Below, piece after piece: positions 1 through 10,380 of a stretch of DNA of 64,000 bases. Within the stretch, counting starts at the first letter, position 1. Each line of letters opens with the position of its first letter. This DNA is from Portulaca oleracea. Its lineage: Eukaryota; Streptophyta; Magnoliopsida; Caryophyllales; Portulacaceae. Below the pieces are notes generated by a model. The model searched no databases. It saw only the letters and a list, made by a program, of their open reading frames with translations, and had not been told where the DNA came from. Location: positions 33,913,383 through 33,977,382 of the forward strand of contig CM055874.1 of assembly GCA_029582165.1 (NCBI GenBank), given 5' to 3'. The position numbers and the translations under genes were made by a program.

Positions 1-597
1 TTTGGAAGGCCATAACTATTCTATTTGTAATACTTATGCTATGATCTCTGGGTCTAAGGCAACAATTCAACTGCTTATTATATTCAAGTGAAAACAAAAC
101 AAGAACTCAAGGTCCCCAAGCAATACTATCAATGCCTCTTGTCAAACCATTACTGTTACATACACATGACATTTTATTTTACCTCTAAATGACAGATTCA
201 AGGCGGAGAAAATGCTAAATCAACAATGACAAATTTGGTGAAGAATATTATGTGGGAGATTCAAGGTATGAGGACATACATTGTTTCCCCTTTTGCATAT
301 CACTGACATCACCCTTCCTATAATATTATGTTTTTATTTCCCCAAAAGAAAGACTTCCCACAATTTTGAATATGTACTAAAGTTCAGATGTTGCAGAGTT
401 CCAGAGAAAAGTATGCCTAGTAACATTTTTTTCCCCTAAAGCAGAGTACATTTTGAAGGGTCAAGGCCCCTGAAGAATGATACATAAATTTGGCATGCAT
501 GCTTTTCTTTAAAATAAAAAAATTAAAGATAATGTATACAGCCTTCTGAATTTCTGGTGCTGACAACCCTCCTAATTCTCCGCCACCCTATTCTTTC

Positions 598-860
598 TTT
601 TTTGATAAGTAATCAAAGAATATAACAATAAGACACTAAGAGAGTGTCAGCCCTATACAAAAGGAGTGCAAAACAAAATTAATGCCTTTATACCCTCCCC
701 TGACTTTATCTACAAAACGCAAAGATACAACTTTGTACCACATCTAAGAACTCGACTCAAAATATACAAAACCGAAACCAATATACCGAAAATCCCATCT
801 AGGCGAGGTATGGACGGGTCACATGTAGCAGTCTTACCCCTAAATTTTGCAATTTAGGGA
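598..860 (-). mobile_element. 3' tail of a LINE/SINE-type retroelement
   Basis: The plus strand reads a T run followed by TTTGATAAGTAATCAAAGA. On the minus strand this is TTACTTATCAAAAAA, a common 3' terminus of plant non-LTR retroelements. A related copy with the same first 25 or so bases and the same later motifs (ACAC/CACTAAG, TACAAAA-G-G) starts at 1548. Only the 3' end is recognisable and the far boundary is a guess. Confidence 0.5.
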
Positions 861-1547
861 GACTAGTTCCAATTGACCCAATATTTTAGAAATTGTTTGC
901 TACCAACTATTATATGCAAAAGAAGCAGATGAGGTATAATGAGGCATTCTACTTTAGTCCATTACGATCTAAAGTTGACTCCAAATATACAACTTCAAAA
1001 ATGGAGCTTAAAAATTAGTAAAAGATGAGTTTTTGCCCTAAAAATCCACCAGTCCCCTCTCTTTCAGAGTACACCACCAAATAGCTAGTGGAACCAACTT
1101 TCAAATTCCAGAAATCTAACTCTTCTCCAACCTTCTCCTCCAAGCAATCAAGATGTCTATGAGATTGGCCCGTTGAACCCAACTAACTCCCATCAAAGCA
1201 AGAGATAAATGTAGTGGTGAAACCCATTGGCAATAAACAAAAGGGGGTCAACCGATTCTTGCTCACGTCGGCAACAGAGACCAATTACCACTTTGAGATT
1301 TCCTCTGTTAAGCATGTGAATCTTACCTAAAGTTGTGGCCCAAGTAATGAAACATACATCTATTGGAGTTTAGACTTCTAAATGAAATGAAAAGGGAAAC
1401 TTGGACAAACTAACATAGGTAGAAACCTCATACAAATGCTCTTCGCAAAGAATGTTCCATTAGGAGTAAGTGGCCAAACAATCTTGTCACAACGCTGAGA
1501 ATATTATTCCATATCCCATTGTTAATCCTATCCCAATTCTCCCAACC

Positions 1548-1640
1548 TTTTTTGATAAGTAATCAAAAGATACACTACAAGGACACCTAAGTATGTACTC
1601 AATTTACAAAAAGGGGCAAGTCATATCTAAATTCTCAATC
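1548..1640 (-). mobile_element. Second copy of the same retroelement 3' tail
   Basis: The T run plus TTTGATAAGTAATCAAAAGA repeats the start of the element at 598, followed by a matching ACACTACAAGGACACCTAAG block. Two independent copies with the poly(A) tail on the same strand identify this as a retroposed family and not chance similarity. It is severely 5'-truncated. Confidence 0.5.
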
Positions 1641-2523
1641 ATTACATCTCCCATGTCCATGATACCCATATCCAGTTGATAGTACACTTCAATTGCAGCC
1701 CTTTTCTTTATTTGGGAGCGGGTCAACATTACTCAACTTCTCATATCGCCTCAAAATTCCATCTTGAATAGCATGAAGTTTAACGTAGGTTAGGTAGGAA
1801 ATGTCATAAACACTCCATTTCAAGGCAACAAAATCTTAAATCCTCAGCAGTTGGCCACTTTGCAAGCTTGGACGCATAATACACTACTTTGGAGTTTTGG
1901 GCATTGGATGATAAACCCTTAGCATTCCCATGCTATGACAACCTAGATTAAATAGAGAAACATTTACAAAATGCACAATAAATCACTCAGAACTTTCATA
2001 TAGGAAATGAGATAATTACCGCCATCAACGCTCTTTTCTCTTACCTTATTTGTTTTCCATTTTCAATAAAACTCCTATAACCATTGACAGACACTTTCTC
2101 AACATTTTAGATAGCAATGCACTGAATTTAATGTCATTAGATTGTTCTCTATCTTTTTGTTATGCGCTAGACCATTTATAGGCCATACGAAAACAGTCCC
2201 TACTCTAGATGTGCAAGGGTTGCAACCCAACATGACCCCCCCCCCCCTCTTCATTCTTTCTCTTTAAAAAGAGGCACCTCATCATATGCAGCACAACATT
2301 ATTGAAGCTTCCAGGGGACAAAAAGGCAATCTTAGTGAGCATAAAATGAACCAAGCAACTACAAGAAAATATCAAGACTAGAAACCAAGTTTGGAATCAA
2401 AAGGAAATCTTGACCAGCTTACACGGGTTAACACGTAATGTTAGATACCATCACAGCAAAACAAAACTGCAAGATGTAACAAGGTTCATCAAAAAGGATG
2501 ATTTAGCGGTTATTGAATGGTAC

Positions 2524-5384
2524 CTTATTTTCATAACATTCCAATTCATCTTCATCTGATGGAATATGCTCAAGCATATACATGATTGGATCAAAGTCCT
2601 AGTCATACAAAGAACGTTAACTCACAAAAATACTATAACCGAAATATCCACATAAATGAAGAAGATCCCATCAAAAAAACAGAAAGTGTGTCTTTTACGA
2701 AGAGAATAATCCATATACGCCTTCCAGAAGAATTGAAGCAAATCAGAAGGCATGCAAAGATATGAAATTCCCAGCAACAATCACCCGGTGAGGACCCACC
2801 CAATACATGGCCAAAGAAATCCAACTGTAAACAAGCTTACCCCAGATAAACTGCATTCACGAGTGCCCCACATAAAATTTCTTGTGTTTAACATGTAGAA
2901 ACAAGTTGTATAAATGAAAAGAAGTAATGATCAAAAGCATTGGAATGAAATAATAGCCAAGAAGCAAAAGCATATTAAACTGAAGTTAACATGCGGAAAA
3001 CACAGAAAATCTACCCAAGAGGTCCTTTTGCTAGTAGTTGGTTCGGGATTGTACCATCTTTGAAAGATTTGTTGATTTGGAGTTACAAAAGAAGTAGAAC
3101 ATCCTAAAGGAGAAGCTTCGGCAGCAAAGCTGTCTGACTTTAGATGTTCTTCATGTGCAGTCATAGTTAGTGGCAATTTCAGTGCTAATCGTTCCAAGGA
3201 ACTTAAGGGATAAAGATGTATGTTTTGTGGGTCTTGAGACATCTCTGCAGCTCCTTTCAGAATGTAGAGGCAGACGAGTCAGCGGTTTCGGGGAGAAACG
3301 CAGCAGTACCTTTGAGTATGGGGGCTCGAGTAGGGCATCTGGTTCAGGTATGTAAGGAAAGAGGGTCTCCTCTTTCTTAATTTTAAGGGTGTTGATTTTT
3401 CTACTAATCAGTTCTGGCTTTGAGAGCTTAGTGGATAATTATCTAGATTCTGATTCAAGCTCCTCTTCGATTTCTTTGTCTTTCCTTTGTTTGTGTAAGA
3501 ATGTGTCTTTCCTTCGCTCATGTCAGAATGTGTCTTTCCTTCGTTCATGTCAGAATGTGTCTTCCCTTCTTTTGTGCAAGGATCTCCCCTCCTCATACAA
3601 AGGATAGGAACACTACTGTGTACTCTAGAAGGAAGAATAATGGAAAGAATAAGGTGGTGTTCAATGATTTGTCTGCTATAGTTTATACATTTGATGTCTA
3701 ACTGTGATGGGGTTGTTTCAGAGGGAGGGGACTCATGTACTCAAGGTGTGATGTTCAGGATAACAATGTGAATAAGGATGACAATGTCGATAGGGGGGTC
3801 TGCTTAGGTGATGAAACATTCCATTTCTTTTTGTAAATCACTGAGACTAGAATTTCAAAATACAGAGATGGAGTTGCTTGCTTTTGTTGCTTCCTTGGAC
3901 GAAGACAACAAGAGGAATCGTGTTGATATGGATGTAGAGGAAGAAGGGTTCCTGGGGGGAGGATAATATCTTATGATGACATATAAATAAATAACAGAGA
4001 AGTCACCAAATTGAGAAAGCAAACCTCGTCATAGAATTGATCCTCTAACTCCTCCACAATCGGATCATGGGGCCTACTTCCATATATAGAACTCAATTCC
4101 GCAGAACTTGATGGCAGATTTAACCTCTGATCAGGGGGAAGAGCTGCAAGAGCCCGAGCTACAGCAGCTGCTGCCGCTGCCCTGGCTGGAACCTTTAAAC
4201 AGCAGAAAGTAAATGGATAACTATATACACCAAAAATAATAAATAAGAAGAGAGCAACTCATTACTAATGTATTATGTGCCTAGGAAACCCTGAACAGAT
4301 GCAATTTGACCACAACACTGAAGAGCAGATATCAAGGCAAAGTAAATTAACAATGGCAGAAGGATAATCTAGTATGGCCTCCTACTCAACTGTCAATGTA
4401 CTGTTTGTTCTCCTTAACCAAAACTGAGCTACAATGACCTGAAATTCAGCTTTGCATATTGAATAATATTAAACTATAGTAATAGCAAAATCACAAGTAC
4501 TAAAGGGTTTTTGAGTTTTGACACTAAAGGAATTGCAACTAACAAGGACTCAGCCAAAAGCAGATCAAATGGCATTTCAAAGCCACATAAAAAAAATACT
4601 TGTAAACATCTTTTTGTTTGACAGGCTAAGACTGTTCCACATTGGGAAAGCTGTTGCTAAAGACTCAGCCAGCTCAGCAGCTCTACCGCACTAGGGCTTC
4701 AGATTAGCCAATTTTTACTCCATCCCCTGTGATGATTATCTACGAATTAGAACCGGTCAGGTGATGCAACAAGAGCTCAGGTAACTGAAGTTACAAGTAA
4801 TGTCCAATAATGAAATGTGATCTCCCCACACAAAACATCAAAGTAGCAAATGGTAAACTAAGTAGTTGAAAATCCATCATTATAACAGTACAACAAACTC
4901 AAGCGCATGACTCCTCTGGGCAGCCAATATATGAAATGATCCCAATCACGGTAGCTTGTATCCATCTCTAATCACCCACGACACGACTCAGCTCAACATC
5001 AAAAGTATTCAACTGACAAACCTGAAGGGCAAGATTACATGGACACTACAAGCAGCTCGAGTTCTCTGATCATATCAAGTAAATAAAAGCAATGCGAGTC
5101 AAAATGAAGCAGAGAAGGAAAGAAGGTGGAACCTCAGGACGATCAGAAGTGGAAGGAAGAAGACCGAGAGAACGAGCAGAGCGAACAGAGCTGAGGAATT
5201 TCTCCCCAACTTTAGAGAAATCCATGGCTCCACCACCTTGAAAGAGCCACAAAGAAGCCAAAAACAAAACCCTAGAGCTGTCAAAACCCTCGGTGGTGGT
5301 GCTCAATTCGCCATTGATGCTGTACAAGAATGGTAGTGGACTGAGTGAGAATTGACCAAAAGGCGATGATGTTCGCGGCTGCAT
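2524..5384 (-). CDS. VPS50: VPS50/syndetin-like protein, exons 1-3 (5' part of gene)
   Basis: Three phase-0 exons splice into the N terminus of plant VPS50 (syndetin, CCDC132-like), a subunit of the EARP tethering complex that works with VPS51-VPS53 in endosome recycling. Exon 1 is 5133-5384 (84 codons, starting MQPRTSSPFG and ending SDRPE). Exon 2 is 4025-4192 (56 codons, starting VPARAAAAAAVARALAALP, with SSIYGSRP and ending QFYDE). Exon 3 is 2524-2598 (25 codons, DFDPIMYMLEHIPSDEDE to CYENK). All junctions are AG/GT. The order of the MDFSKVGEKFLSSVRSA, alanine-rich, SSIYG and DFDP blocks is what I recall for the Arabidopsis orthologue AT2G27900. I chose the ATG at 5384 over the one at 5225 because the recalled orthologue also starts with MQP and a PFG stretch. 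The coiled coil and C-terminal domains lie outside the window. Confidence 0.88.
2599..4024 (-). other. VPS50: Intron 2 of VPS50 with inserted repeat sequence
   Basis: This 1.4 kb intron runs from donor GTTTGC to acceptor AG before GACTTTGAT. The stretch 2990-3960 does not look like ordinary intron: it is richer in G+C, contains a 27-bp tandem repeat (3474-3581), and has plus-strand reading segments such as MELLAFVASLDEDN at 3871-3963 that resemble decayed coding sequence. I could not assign these segments to a family. They may be the remains of an insertion. Confidence 0.6.
3474..3581 (+). repeat. 27-bp tandem repeat, about 4 units
   Basis: The word ATGTGTCTTTCCTTCG begins at 3501 and 3528, and a diverged copy begins at 3555, giving an exact 27-bp period. 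A weaker unit precedes 3501. Because 27 is a multiple of three, long ORFs run through both strands here. They are by-products of the repeat and not genes. Confidence 0.85.
4193..5132 (-). other. VPS50: Intron 1 of VPS50
   Basis: This 940-bp intron starts GTTCCACC after the GAG codon of exon 1 and ends TTTAAAG before GTTCCAGCC of exon 2. The first bases of the intron and of exon 2 are alike (GTTCCA), so translation into the intron briefly looks plausible before a stop. No repeat was recognised within it. Confidence 0.75.
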
Positions 5385-5646
5385 TGATTTCAGTCAACAC
5401 GAGGACACTGCGATGATCATCACCATCATCGGTTGCAAATAGGAATTCATTTGCCAGTTCCAGTTGAAGGTTGGCGACAACTGGGGAGAGAGAAACAGAT
5501 CTGACCCTTCGGAGTCAATTCTATTTCTGTACAATTTTCGGGAGTTGAAGCCTTTCACGCTCGCTCTAGTCAATCTTGTCCAATTTGCTCCTTCCACACG
5601 GGGGAACCGGAGCAAGAGCATCTCCAATGATTGGAACTTATTCTAA
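5385..5646 (-). promoter_or_regulatory. VPS50 5' UTR and proximal promoter
   Basis: This is the only sequence between the proposed start codon and the poly(A) end of an inserted LINE at 5647. No convincing TATA box is visible on the minus strand, so transcription may be TATA-less or may begin close to the LINE. The remaining native promoter is unusually short. Confidence 0.45.
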
Positions 5647-6955
5647 TTTTTTTTTTTTTCCCAACAGCGACAGCAACAAGAGAAACACAAGAACAAAACA
5701 CACAAACAAACGGAAAACCCAAACACTAAAACAACGCTAGGTAACACCGGCATTCCAAACCACCTGCTTAGCCACCAAGTGAGCAGGTTGAACCATCAAA
5801 CGCGGCACCTTCATAATTTTCCCCGTTTCGTACTTCGTCATTGCAACTCTGCAAGTCCAAACTAGAGTTCTGCAATCAACAGGAACTCTATTGTCATTTA
5901 AAAAAGTTTCCACCACAAGAGCCGAGTCGGTCCAAATCAAACTGGACAGCGATCCTCTTGTGTTTCCTTCCTGCAAAGCCAAAAGAATAGTCAAAAGTTC
6001 ACTAAAAAGCGCGGACTCTCCCACCCCGGTCTGGACACCCTGCTGTCCTTCCCCCTCCGGCCCCGTAAACACCCATGCAGCCGCCAACTTCCCCCCTCCC
6101 TTCTTATAGGCACCATCTACCAAGAACACGCCAGCATTCTCGTTGACTTCCTGGTTCCCCCTTTGGTATGAACATGGCACCTTGGCCTGTGGCCTTCTTT
6201 TCTTGTTCATCTTTCGCTGCATCTGAACCTTTCACCACCAACCAACCTCTCTCTCCTCCCTCTGTAAGATCTCCTCCAACAATCTAGCCGAAACCCCCAT
6301 GTTGTTTAAGCACACCCCATTCCTTGTTTTCCAAATAGCCCACATTGTTCCAAAGAAATCTCTCACAACCATCCTCCCATCCTCCTTCCCCTTGGCTAGG
6401 TACATAATCCAACCTTTCAATCACTCCCACCACCCAACATGTTGATTAACTTCAGAGCAAATACCCAATCTTGCTCCTTTCCACATGTGTCTTGCAATAA
6501 TACAAAACCTGAATAAATGCCCCATATCCTCCTCAGTCCCCCCACACCAACACTCACCCCCCTCAACCAGCCTTCACTTCCTTCTATTCACCCCAGTCGG
6601 GAGGGCATCAACCGCCACCCGCCAAGCGAAGGTTTTCATTATGGGAGGAGCATCACAATGCCACAACAATTTCCAGAACCTGGTCTCATCCTCCGAAGGG
6701 CACTGCACATTCTTGTCTTGCAGAAGGAATTCAAAATACCCGTTCTTAACACTATAAACTGAAGAGTTCTTACCTGGCCAACAAAGCATATCCTGCAGCC
6801 CTTGTTGTGGAGGGTACACACGAGCTATCCGAGCGACCGTTTCTCTTGTGAACATGGTGCGCAGAAAATCCCACTTCTAAACGTCGTTCCCACCTGCTCC
6901 ACCAACATTTCATTTCATTTCTTGACAACAATAATTTTTTGTAAGTTCCACAGTT
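5647..6955 (-). mobile_element. 5'-truncated L1-type LINE: RT C-terminus and RNase H
   Basis: The minus strand encodes, in order, a zf-RVT-like segment (6574-6900; WPGKNSSVYSVKNGYFEFL, then FWKLLWHCDAPPIMKTFAWR), a linker with MWAIWKTRNGV (6232-6420) and an RNase H domain (5737-6222; FLVDGAYKKGGGKLAAAWVF, FSELLTILLALQEG, WTDSALVVETF, PAHLVAKQ). These are the C-terminal modules of plant LINE ORF2. The element ends in a long T run on plus (5647-5660), its poly(A) tail. Frames change between modules and stops occur, so it is dead. A possible target duplication, TTGGAACT(T/C)AT, lies at about 5633 and 6955 and would set the 5' end. Confidence 0.85.
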
Positions 6956-7210
6956 TTGGAACTCATCTTGGAACTGTAAACCATTCCGGAATGAAATTCA
7001 CATCTTCCATCTTTTCCTACTTTTTATTGGTGGATAATCATTCAAACGATCACGATAATCACAAAACATCTCTTACTCATTTTGGGGGAAGCTAAAACAT
7101 GAAATTTCTTTCTGTTTTTCGATTTTTAATTTTTCAAAATTTTTTTCTTTTTAGAATTTTTGAACCTAAATGAAATGCTCAAGAAAAATTCAAAGTCCAG
7201 CATGCGCAAC
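6956..7210. other. Short spacer, no gene seen
   Basis: A+T-rich sequence lies between the LINE and the primer binding site of the next LTR element. It is probably the decayed start of that element's internal region. No ORF or repeat was recognised. Confidence 0.4.
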
Positions 7211-7228
7211 TCTCCGGCAACGGCGCCA
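7211..7228 (-). other. Primer binding site, tRNA-Asp type
   Basis: The plus strand reads TCTCCGGCAACGGCGCCA, one base off the 3' end recalled for tRNA-Asp (TCCCCGGCAACGGCGCCA), which primes plant Athila-type elements. It sits just inside the LTR that ends near 7232, as expected for a minus-strand element. The homologous site in the plus-strand element is at 19076-19093. Confidence 0.8.
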
Positions 7229-7231
7229 TTT

Positions 7232-8902
7232 TGTTTAACGTGATCATAGGGGTTAGGAACACGGTCGTATTAGTCCGAGGAGTAGATGTTCCAGCCTAAG
7301 AATCTCACGAGAGCACTCACCAACTAGGTTTGGGGGTGGATGTTTGTGGTGGTGAATGAACTACTAAACTAAGGTCGAAAGGGAAAAACATGGTAAAAGG
7401 TAAGGGCTCGAGAGGTAGTACCAGGCCTTCTAACGAAGAACTTAACATGGATTTCGTGGTTTTAGGAACGATCGGTGTTCAGTCGTTAGGTGTAGGTGAC
7501 AGGGCCGCAAGCGCACGATGTACGGAGTAGCACGCCAAGGTCGATCCCACATGGACTCAATTAGCAGCGAAGTAAACTAGTTCTCTATGTGATTGCTAAG
7601 CCAACCGGGTTTAGGTTTTGGAATGGTCTAACAACTAATCAGGACTAATAAAGTAGGGAAATCAATCGAAGATTCAATCAATGGAGAAAGATTTCTAGGG
7701 AATTACTTTCCTAACAAAGAGTCTAATTATTAAAACCTAGCTTGCACAATCATACATTCAAGAATGAATCAAGAACGATAACTATAAGAACTTTACTGCT
7801 CTTTCGATGCTAATATAATTACCTCAATTAACCTAAATTACAACTTTCATATGCTTTTCAAGTTAATCAAAGTTGAAGGTGTCAAATATTCTGGTTATCA
7901 AAAAGGTTCCCTAGTCTGCTATTCTTTTCTCAAATTTCACAAAACTAGGTAGAAAGGTTGGTAGTCAGATTATTCTAATTCATCTTTCAGTACTTCTCAG
8001 GTTAATCTCAAATCATGAGTATTTGAGTGCTCAAAGAACATACATGAACATAGAAAACACAACCTCCTATTGATTCAAGCAAGAATTCATGTACAAACTA
8101 GAAACGTTCAATCAAACTACATTGTTTCAGGTTGCAAAACCCTAGAATTCAAGAAAACTACTCACTCATTGTCAAAGAAAACATAAAACAAGTTCCAAAC
8201 ATCATAATCGAATCTCAAAACAAAGAAGGAAATTGAAAAGAAAGACAAGTTACGAAGAATACAACCGTCGAGTCTTTCGATCTCGGGGTAGAGCCTTCTT
8301 CGCGAGCGTTGATGATTTCTTCTTGAATCTTGATCTTCGCTTCTCTTGAGATGATTTTATCTTGAATCTTGATGGAGAATTGAGCAGTAGATGGGGATAT
8401 TAGGGTTTTCTTTCTCTCTTGATGGCTCTAGAACGAAGGAAGAATGATAGATAAATAAAAAAATTATCGCTGCCTATCTTTTTCATTCGCGAAAACTGAA
8501 CGGCGCGACCAACCGAGCTTACCACGGTATGACCGTGGTGCGTTCTGGTTGCTCCGTTTTTCTCTTGTTGCTGTTGTACGCGAATGGGACCACCACGGTT
8601 CGTGGGCTTCACCACGGTCTGACCGTGGTGGCCACAAGCCGGGGTTTCCTTGCTCCATTTCCTTTGAATTTGATGCTACGGTCTGGTCATGATAGGTGGA
8701 GGCTCGTGGTGTGTCCATTCTTGCCAAAATTGCTCTTAAAACTGGTGTTGTACTCCCAAATATGCAAGTTTTCATTAAAAAAAAAACAACACCGAGCATA
8801 TATAATAGAGAAATAGGGAGTATGTATATACGTAATCGACTCAAAACATCCCTAATCTAATATCAAAACACTCTAGAAACTTATTCATAAAAAGAGCTTA
8901 TC
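7232..8902 (-). mobile_element. 5' LTR of an Athila/Tat-like element
   Basis: Read on the minus strand, the LTR starts TGATAAGCTC at 8902 and ends near CACGTTAAACA at 7232, next to the primer site. The start resembles the LTR start at 13987 (TGATAAGTGT). The end resembles the complete element's LTR end (CCACGTTACA). It contains a dyad cluster (8521-8629), then on minus a weak TATA-like TTTATTTATC and leader-like sequence with AAACCCTAAT. The internal region beyond the primer site is almost absent, so only the 5' LTR remains. The exact inner border is uncertain by about 8 bp. Confidence 0.7.
8521..8629 (-). repeat. Dyad cluster, word ACCACGGTN-GACCGTGGT
   Basis: 8521-8539 reads ACCACGGT-ATG-ACCGTGGT. 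8592-8605 holds CCACG-GTT-CGTGG. 8611-8629 reads ACCACGGTC-T-GACCGTGGT with perfect 9-bp arms. A further CGTGGTG/CCACGAG pair lies near 8705. The cluster is upstream of the putative promoter of the minus-strand LTR. Confidence 0.8.
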
Positions 8903-9643
8903 AGTGGGGATTGCATGTATACAAAGCTAGTATCGATTTCCCTCGCCAGAGTGGTAAATCAATATTCTCTTCCCATGCATGAACTAGCATCAATTTCCCT
9001 CGCCAGAGTGATAGATTGACGCATACTTCCCAAGTCGCGTCATCACTCCTGTGTATGACGATACTTGGTAGTATAAGAACGCAATCCTAAGTAATCAATT
9101 CTGAATCCCTCTCACCAGAGTTAGGATTTGGAATCGATTAAACCACCCTAGAGTTCTAATTTGATGCTTGGAAAGATCCATAACCTCCCGGCATCCGGTA
9201 TCCTCCAATTGTCGAAACTAGGGTGGAACACCCAAATACCTCATTAATCGCCCTAATCCCATTAATCTATGTCGAATCCCCCGTTAGGGGCCCTAATTAC
9301 CCCTAACCCTAAGGGAACTACTCGCACATAATCGCAACTAACAATAATCAGAAATCAAACCAAAACTTGACATGAAACAAGCAAAGCAATGGGAAGAACA
9401 AATAACATTACTACTCAAACAAATCAAAAGCATAAATAAGATAAATCAAGACAAGAAGTAAATCAATTAAAAGCATGAAATAAAGGAGGAAGAGAGAGGA
9501 CTTACTGATAATTGATAGTGATTCAAAGCTCCAAAGTAGAAAGAACAAGAATGAAAGATTCAATTTCAAAAATTAAGCCCTAATCTAATTACAAAGAGAT
9601 TAAACCTGATCTAAGAACTAATCTAAGGGCTAAGCCCTAAAGC

Positions 9644-9831
9644 TATAAACTAAAACTAGGGAATTAAAAGCCCCCCCCCCCCCCAAAAAAAAAAAGCTTC
9701 AGGGTTTTACAATATATAGTTGGGGCAAAAATGGCCCTGAAGCTATAAACGAAAACTAGGGAATGAAAAGCCCCCCCTCCAAAAAAAAGCTTCAGGGTTT
9801 TACAATATATAGTTGGGGCAAAAATGGCCAA
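9644..9831 (-). repeat. Tandem duplication of a core promoter (about 94 bp)
   Basis: Two copies of a block running from AAGCTATAAAC through the C run, GCTTCAGGGTTTTACAATAT and AGTTGGGGCAAAAATGGCC lie at 9644-9737 and 9740-9831. Each copy carries the minus-strand TATA sequence AACTATATATTG. The LTR therefore has two potential start sites about 92 bp apart. The duplication also accounts for the repeated peptide in the minus-strand ORF here. Confidence 0.8.
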
Positions 9832-9874
9832 AACACAAGTGTTTGGGCCGACAATAATTACGCATATCAGGGGG

Positions 9875-10204
9875 ATCACGGGCGTGACCTAGGTCGTCAC
9901 AACCGTGACCCCTGGAGAAGCTGGATTTCTTCCCTGAATTCCGCAAACCTCACTGGCGTGACCAGTGTGGTCACGACCATGAGGTACCTCCTGGAGGGGG
10001 CGCTTTTGGCAGGTCACGATCGTGACAAAGGGTGTCACATTCGTGAGGAGGTGTCTTCTGAAACCCAGGGTAGGGGGTGTCACGGTCGTGAAAATGATGG
10101 TCACGGTCGTGCCCACTCTGTTGCCTTCTTCCTCTTTTCGTCCACGTTTTGCACCTAAAGGAACATTAGGATCACGGCCGTGACAATGGTGGTCACGGTC
10201 GTGA
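9875..10204 (-). repeat. Dyad cluster, word TCACG-NN-CGTGA, about 10 copies
   Basis: Copies include ATCACGGGCGTGAC (9876), GTCACGATCGTGAC (10013), GTCACATTCGTGAG (10034), GTCACGGTCGTGAA (10079), GTCACGGTCGTGCC (10101), ATCACGGCCGTGAC (10171) and GTCACGGTCGTGAC (10192), plus looser ones at 9894, 9955 and 9973. The arms are nearly constant and the middle two bases vary (GG, AT, TT, GT, GC). Reading frames through the cluster are rich in H, D, R and V and are not genes. Confidence 0.85.
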
Positions 10205-10380
10205 CTCCTTTGATGAGAGTTCCCTTTCCTTTTTTTGTTCTCTATTCTCGGGATTAAGGCATGGTTCTTCTTCTCCAGGGTCGGGTTTCCGTCCACCTTT
10301 TGCACCTGACGGTACTGCCCCTGACGTCGCCGCTTGCTGACTCGTCGAGGACCACCCAGAGACTGCTTTAGCGCCACCCT

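Larger units (their letters stand above)
1..2523 (-). other. VPS50: Intron 3 of VPS50 (partial), noncoding
   Basis: This stretch lies downstream, on the minus strand, of the third coding exon. The donor GTACCA follows that exon directly. I looked for the next conserved VPS50 segment (the leucine-rich start of the long coiled coil) on the minus strand and did not find it, so the intron is at least 2.5 kb long and continues off the left edge. It holds two short non-LTR retrotransposon tails (about 598 and 1548), a C run near 2230-2242, and otherwise anonymous A+T-rich sequence. ORFs here are short and look random. Confidence 0.6.
8903..10380 (-). mobile_element. Second minus-strand LTR, interrupted at 8902
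   Basis: On minus, the order is dyad cluster (10204 to 9875), two duplicated TATA-containing blocks (9831 to 9644), leader with AAGCCCTAA-rich sequence, then a downstream block with GGGTTAGGGGTAATTAGGG that recalls the same region of the complete element's LTR (GGGTTAGGGGGTAATTAAGGG). The neighbouring LTR begins precisely at 8902, inside this one, so I infer a nested insertion. The outer border near 10380 is a guess. Confidence 0.55.

Noticed and set aside
3389..3701. Overlapping ORFs with repeated VSFLRSCQN-type peptide
   Set aside because: A 27-bp tandem repeat keeps all frames open. Nothing else supports a gene.
5133..5225. VPS50 start at the internal ATG (5225, MDFSKV)
   Set aside because: The upstream ATG at 5384 is in frame, and the intervening peptide (MQP then PFG) matches the start I recall for the Arabidopsis orthologue.
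9875..10204. CRISPR-like spaced palindromic repeats
   Set aside because: This is a plant nuclear LTR. Spacing is irregular, the words are 10-14 bp, and there are no cas genes.
9664..10377. ORFs on both strands rich in His, Asp, Arg and Val
   Set aside because: They read through repeated TCACGNNCGTGA dyads and a duplicated promoter block. There is no domain and no codon bias.
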